This document shows positions 60,806-64,000 of a stretch of 64,000 bases of DNA, piece by piece. Source of the stretch: Mucilaginibacter cryoferens (GTDB taxonomy: Bacteria > Bacteroidota > Bacteroidia > Sphingobacteriales > Sphingobacteriaceae); NCBI RefSeq assembly GCF_014205845.1, contig NZ_JACHCR010000004.1, positions 329,460-393,459 on the forward strand, written 5' to 3'. The notes below the pieces were generated by a model. It had not been told where the DNA came from and did not search any database. It worked only from the letters and a program-made list of their open reading frames with translations. Each line of letters starts with the position of its first letter. Position 1 is the stretch's first letter. A program made the translations under genes and the position numbers.

Positions 60806-61588
60806 ATGAAAAATAATTTAAACAGAATAATCCGGATGATGATAGCTTGTAGCTTGGCATTGGCCGCCTTATTTACTTTGCCTGTAAAGGCACAGCAGGT
60901 TGCACCGGTAAAAAATATAGTGTTGGTGCACGGCGCGTTTGTAGATGGCTCGGGCTGGAAACCGGTTTACGATATACTGGTTGCTAAAGGTTATCATGTA
61001 AGTATTGTGCAGCAGCCATTAACGGCCTTTGATGCCGATTTGGCGGCTGTAAAACGGGTGTTGGATTTACAGGATGGTGCGTGCATTTTAGTAGGCCATA
61101 GTTATGGCGGGGGCCTGATAACCGAAGCAGGTAACAACGCGCATGTTGTGGGCCTGGTTTACATTGCCGCCCACGCGCCGGATAAGGGAGAATCTGAGGC
61201 AGATAATGGTAAACGGATGCCGTCGGCTTATAAATCACTACAAAAACCGGCTAATGGTTTCGACTATATAGACCCTTTGCAGTTTCCGGCAGATTTTGCC
61301 GGTGACATTCCCAAAAAACAGGCCGAATTTATGGCCAATGCCCAGATGCCTACCGCCGATGGCGTTTTTCATGCTGTAATTCAAAACCCGGCCTGGAGAA
61401 CCAAACCCAGCTGGTACATGGTAGCCAAAGCCGACCGCATTATTAACCCCGACCTGGAACGTATGTATGCCAAACGTGCCGGCAGCCATACAGTAGAAAT
61501 TGAGGGCGCAAGCCATTCGGTATTCGAATCGCATCCTAAAGAAGTTGCCAATTTGATTATAGCCGCAGCTACCGGGGCTGTAAAATAA
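60806..61588 (+). CDS. Secreted alpha/beta hydrolase
   Basis: The 260-residue protein has a signal peptide (MMIACSLALAALFTLPVKAQ). An alpha/beta-hydrolase domain follows: NIVLVHGAFVDGSGWKPVYDILVAKGYHVSIVQQPLTAF (oxyanion HG motif), nucleophile in ILVGHSYGGGLITEAG, acid near VAKADRIINPD and the late His in IEGASHSVFESHP. This group includes salicylate-esterase-like and haloperoxidase-like enzymes. It lies 18 bp after DUF1634 in the same operon. The substrate is unknown. Confidence 0.88.
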   Translation: MKNNLNRIIRMMIACSLALAALFTLPVKAQQVAPVKNIVLVHGAFVDGSGWKPVYDILVAKGYHVSIVQQPLTAFDADLAAVKRVLDLQDGACILVGHSYGGGLITEAGNNAHVVGLVYIAAHAPDKGESEADNGKRMPSAYKSLQKPANGFDYIDPLQFPADFAGDIPKKQAEFMANAQMPTADGVFHAVIQNPAWRTKPSWYMVAKADRIINPDLERMYAKRAGSHTVEIEGASHSVFESHPKEVANLIIAAATGAVK

Positions 61589-61617
61589 TAGTGATCTGGT
61601 GCAATAATAAATTGGAT

Positions 61618-61658
61618 ACAAGTCCCGGATGAAATCTTTCATCCGGGACTTGTTTTTG
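61618..61658 (+). terminator. Rho-independent terminator of the TauE operon
   Basis: ACAAGTCCCGGATGAAA (61618-61634) and TTTCATCCGGGACTTGT (61637-61653) are perfectly complementary, followed by TTTTTG. It lies 29 bp after the hydrolase stop. The inner pairs must open to make a loop. Confidence 0.85.
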
Positions 61659-61720
61659 TTTAAGGATCAAAATAAATCGCTTCAAAATACCGTCCGTAAA
61701 GTATTAGGCTACAACAACGG

Positions 61721-61728
61721 TAGATTTG
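61721..61728 (+). promoter_or_regulatory. Putative -7 element (TAGATTTG) of the NmrA-like gene
   Basis: TAGATTTG fits TAnnTTTG and stands 55 bp before the ATG at 61783, between the terminator and the gene. No clear -33 TTTG at the usual distance. Confidence 0.4.
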
Positions 61729-61782
61729 GATACGCCCGGCCGGTGTGTTCTGCAGAACTTTGGGCTAACAAAAAACAAACAG

Positions 61783-62679
61783 ATGAAAATTATAGTAACA
61801 GGTTCATTAGGCCGCATCAGTAAACCACTTACAGTGGAGTTAGTGCAAAAAGGACACGAGGTTACCGTTGTTAGCAGCAATCCCGAAAAACAAGCGGCTA
61901 TTGAGGCATTAGGTGCAAAGGCTGCCATTGGCTCTATAGCCGACGTTGATTTTTTAACGGCTACTTTTACCGGCGCCGATGCCGCTTATTGTATGGTGCC
62001 ACCCCAAAACTACTTTGATCATAACTTTGATGTAAATGCCTATGCCCGCAAAATGGGCAATAATTACGCGCAGGCCATCAAGGCGTCGGGCGTAAAGCGT
62101 GTGGTTAACCTCAGCAGTATTGGTGCTCATTTAGATAAGGGAAATGGTATTATAGCGGTTTATCATCAAATAGAGGGTATACTGGGCAATTTGCCGGGTA
62201 CTACGGTAACCTTTATGCGCCCGGTTGGTTTTTATTACAATTTATATAGTTTTTTAGATACAATAAAAAATAAGGGCTTTATTGCGGCAAATTATGGCGC
62301 GGATGAAAACCTGGTATGGGTATCGCCAATAGATATTGCTGCCGCGGTAGCCGAAGAACTGGAAACACCACAAACAGGCAACAAAGTACGCTACGTGGTA
62401 AGCGACGAACTTACCGGTAACCAAACAGCCAGTGTTTTAGGTGAGGCCATTGGTATACCCAATTTAAAGTGGATATTGATAAGTGACCAGGAAATGCAAA
62501 GCGGCCTGGAAGCCGTTGGCATGAACCCGGCAATTGCCGTCGGCTTAACAGAAATGTTTGCAAGCCAGTACAGCGGCAAATTAACCGAAGATCTTTACCG
62601 CAACAAACCGGCCACTATTGGCAAGGTAAAGCTTACCGATTTTGCAAAAGAATTTGCAGCCACCTTTAACCAAAAATAG
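61783..62679 (+). CDS. NmrA-like NAD(P)-binding oxidoreductase
   Basis: The 298-residue protein (MKIIVTGSLGRISKPLTVELVQKGHEVTVVSSNPEKQAAIEALGAKAAIGSIAD) has a Rossmann NmrA/QOR2-like fold: VTGSLGRI is the GxxGxxG-type loop, followed by AAYCMVPPQNYFDHNFDV, RVVNLSSIGAHLDKGNGI and the RPVGFYYNLYSF segment. These proteins reduce quinones or act as redox-sensing NAD(P)-binding regulators. The start is ATG 61783, since the extra 19 residues upstream are unrelated. The AraC regulator follows 12 bp after the stop. Confidence 0.88.
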   Translation: MKIIVTGSLGRISKPLTVELVQKGHEVTVVSSNPEKQAAIEALGAKAAIGSIADVDFLTATFTGADAAYCMVPPQNYFDHNFDVNAYARKMGNNYAQAIKASGVKRVVNLSSIGAHLDKGNGIIAVYHQIEGILGNLPGTTVTFMRPVGFYYNLYSFLDTIKNKGFIAANYGADENLVWVSPIDIAAAVAEELETPQTGNKVRYVVSDELTGNQTASVLGEAIGIPNLKWILISDQEMQSGLEAVGMNPAIAVGLTEMFASQYSGKLTEDLYRNKPATIGKVKLTDFAKEFAATFNQK

Positions 62680-62691
62680 GTATATTGTGAT

Positions 62692-63609
62692 ATGGGAAAT
62701 ATGCAGCCACATAGGTTTAAAACAATCAGCGAATTTCACCAGGGTAGAAATTTACCTAAGCCAGAGCATCCGTTAATAAGCGTTATAAACCTGGAAACCA
62801 TTAATAATATGCCCGCAGGCGAAATAAGTTTGGTAAAGGATTTTTATTCCATAGCATTAAAGCGGAATTTTAATTTGAAGATGAAATATGGCCAGCATGA
62901 ATATGATTTTAATGATGGTGTGATGTTTTTTATGGCTCCAGGTCAGGTTTTTAAAATTGAGGTTGAACACGATACTCCACTTAAGCAATCAGGCTGGATG
63001 TTATTATTTCATCCCGACTTTTTATGGAACACTCCGTTGGCTAAAACCATTAAGCAGTACGAGTATTTTGACTATTCGGTAAATGAAGCCCTGTTTTTGT
63101 CTGAGAAGGAAGAAACAATAATTGGCGGTATTATGCAAAACATCCAGCAGGAGTATCATTCCAACATCGATAAATTTAGCCAGGATATTATTGTTGCCCA
63201 ATTGGAACTATTACTTACCTATTCCGAAAGATTTTATCAGCGCCAGTTCATCACCCGTAAAATTGCCAGTCACCAAATCCTCGATAGGCTGGAAGATACG
63301 CTGGCAGCATACTTTAATGGTGATGCCTTAGCCCGAAAAGGATTGCCCACTGTAGCGTACATTGCTGAGGCGTTAAATGTATCGCCCAATTATTTAAGCG
63401 GCTTATTAAAAGTGCTTACAGGCCAAAGCACCCAGCAGCACATTCACCATAAGTTGATAGAGAAGGCAAAAGAAAAGCTATCCACTACCAATTTATCGGT
63501 AAGTGAAATTGCTTATGAGCTGGGCTTCGGGCATCCGCAGTCGTTCAGCAAGTTGTTTAAAATCAAAACCCAGGTTTCGCCGCTGGAGTTTAGGCAGGCG
63601 TTTAATTGA
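62692..63609 (+). CDS. AraC family transcriptional regulator
   Basis: The 305-residue protein has an N-terminal sensing domain (cupin-like, FNDGVMFFMAPGQVFKIEVE) and two C-terminal helix-turn-helix units: LPTVAYIAEALNVSPNYLSGLLKVLTGQSTQQHIHHKLIEKAKEKLSTTNLSVSEIAYELGFGHPQSFSKLFKIKTQVSPLEFRQAF. The F-GxPQSFSKLFK pattern is the AraC signature. It directly follows the NmrA-like gene (12 bp) and is probably co-transcribed or linked to it. The ligand is unknown. Confidence 0.9.
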   Translation: MGNMQPHRFKTISEFHQGRNLPKPEHPLISVINLETINNMPAGEISLVKDFYSIALKRNFNLKMKYGQHEYDFNDGVMFFMAPGQVFKIEVEHDTPLKQSGWMLLFHPDFLWNTPLAKTIKQYEYFDYSVNEALFLSEKEETIIGGIMQNIQQEYHSNIDKFSQDIIVAQLELLLTYSERFYQRQFITRKIASHQILDRLEDTLAAYFNGDALARKGLPTVAYIAEALNVSPNYLSGLLKVLTGQSTQQHIHHKLIEKAKEKLSTTNLSVSEIAYELGFGHPQSFSKLFKIKTQVSPLEFRQAFN

Positions 63610-63686
63610 GGGGCTTGTACAATTATTATGTGATTTAGAATGCTGATAAAATTTTCTGAGCAAGTTATTGACGATTTTCTGACGCC

Positions 63687-64000
63687 ATCAATTTCGAGGT
63701 ACAACGAAGCAATGACGATCTTTTTTAAGATGTCATTTCTGTTTTTTTCTGGTTAACCCTGGTGCTTCCTTATAATTACATGATTATAAAGCATTGATTG
63801 TCAGTGTGTATTTCTTTCAGGCACAACACCCCCACTACCGTCATTGCGAGGTACGAAGCAATCCCCGACATACAGAGTAGCTGTTCAAATCCGCCCTGTA
63901 ATTTGGGGATTGCTTCGTCGTACCTCCTTATAATGACATGATTGTAAAGTGTTGATTTTCAGTGTATTTTTTTTAAGTTTCTAATGCCCGAGATACAATT
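63687..64000 (+). repeat. Composite repeat array, order (P)-T-C-P-C, runs off the right edge
   Basis: A damaged P fragment (about 63687-63712) is followed by T (63713-63760, TGTCATTTCTGTTTTTTTC), C (63768-63830, ATTATAAAGCATTGATTGTC), P (63839-63928) and a second C (63924-64000 and beyond). The P unit matches 14411-14500 with only a few differences, and the last C is 76/77 identical to 14030-14106. No gene is visible after the AraC stop. Confidence 0.9.

Noticed and set aside
61629..61823. 64-residue frame starting in the terminator of the TauE operon
   Set aside because: It begins inside the hairpin and ends in the promoter and start of the NmrA-like gene.

Overview
The window looks like a chromosomal segment of a Bacteroidota species, most likely a Sphingobacteriaceae member close to Mucilaginibacter or Pedobacter. 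The reasons are a SusC/SusD pair, a type IX secretion type B C-terminal domain, DUF4834 and YfhO family proteins, TAnnTTTG-type promoter elements, many TTG/GTG near-starts and moderate GC. The genus is an inference. I saw no rRNA, tRNA, CRISPR array or prophage.

Layout. 1-6.6 kb: start of a TamB-like gene (runs off the left edge), tsaD, a small membrane protein, a GH19-type lytic enzyme and uvrA. 7.4-13.8 kb: a ROK regulator followed by SusC and SusD, with no glycan-degrading enzymes beside them. 13.8-15.2 kb: a gene-poor stretch full of palindromic and tandem repeats. 15.2-18.6 kb: an ECF sigma factor, a small conserved-looking protein, endonuclease III and recA. 18.9-25.2 kb: an oligopeptide-type binding lipoprotein, a frameshifted sseB-like gene, aconitase, a VapBC-type pair whose toxin carries a stop codon, and a polysaccharide deacetylase. 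25.3-28.1 kb: TolC and HlyD-type efflux subunits.

28.5-33.8 kb holds the most system-like locus: an alpha/beta esterase, an ATP-grasp ligase, a DUF4262 protein, a GCS2-type carboxylate-amine ligase and a class I glutamine amidotransferase, all on the minus strand, with a second esterase divergent from them. I read it as a peptide/amide-forming (amidoligase) pathway with unknown product. 33.9-36.4 kb: an intact VapBC-type pair and typA/bipA. 36.7-44.4 kb: a surface-polysaccharide block (flippase, four glycosyltransferases, one methyltransferase) ending in a MutS-like ATPase that lacks the mismatch-recognition domains. 45-51.7 kb: YfhO protein, two small membrane proteins, uvrB, a MarR regulator and a GNAT acetyltransferase. 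51.9-57.8 kb: msrA, a secreted cyclophilin, a lipoprotein, a large modular T9SS cargo protein and a secreted esterase. 58.9-63.6 kb: a FadR-type GntR regulator with paired operators, TauE/SafE and DUF1634 proteins, an alpha/beta hydrolase, an NmrA-like oxidoreductase and an AraC regulator.

The strongest non-coding signal is a family of three interchangeable repeat modules (called here T, C and P) at 14.0-14.7, 58.0-58.3 and 63.7-64.0 kb. The 58-kb set sits inside a 405-bp element with 13-bp terminal inverted repeats and a TTA target duplication, so it looks like a MITE. A related class of GC-rich palindromes occurs between genes and, in one case, in frame inside uvrA.
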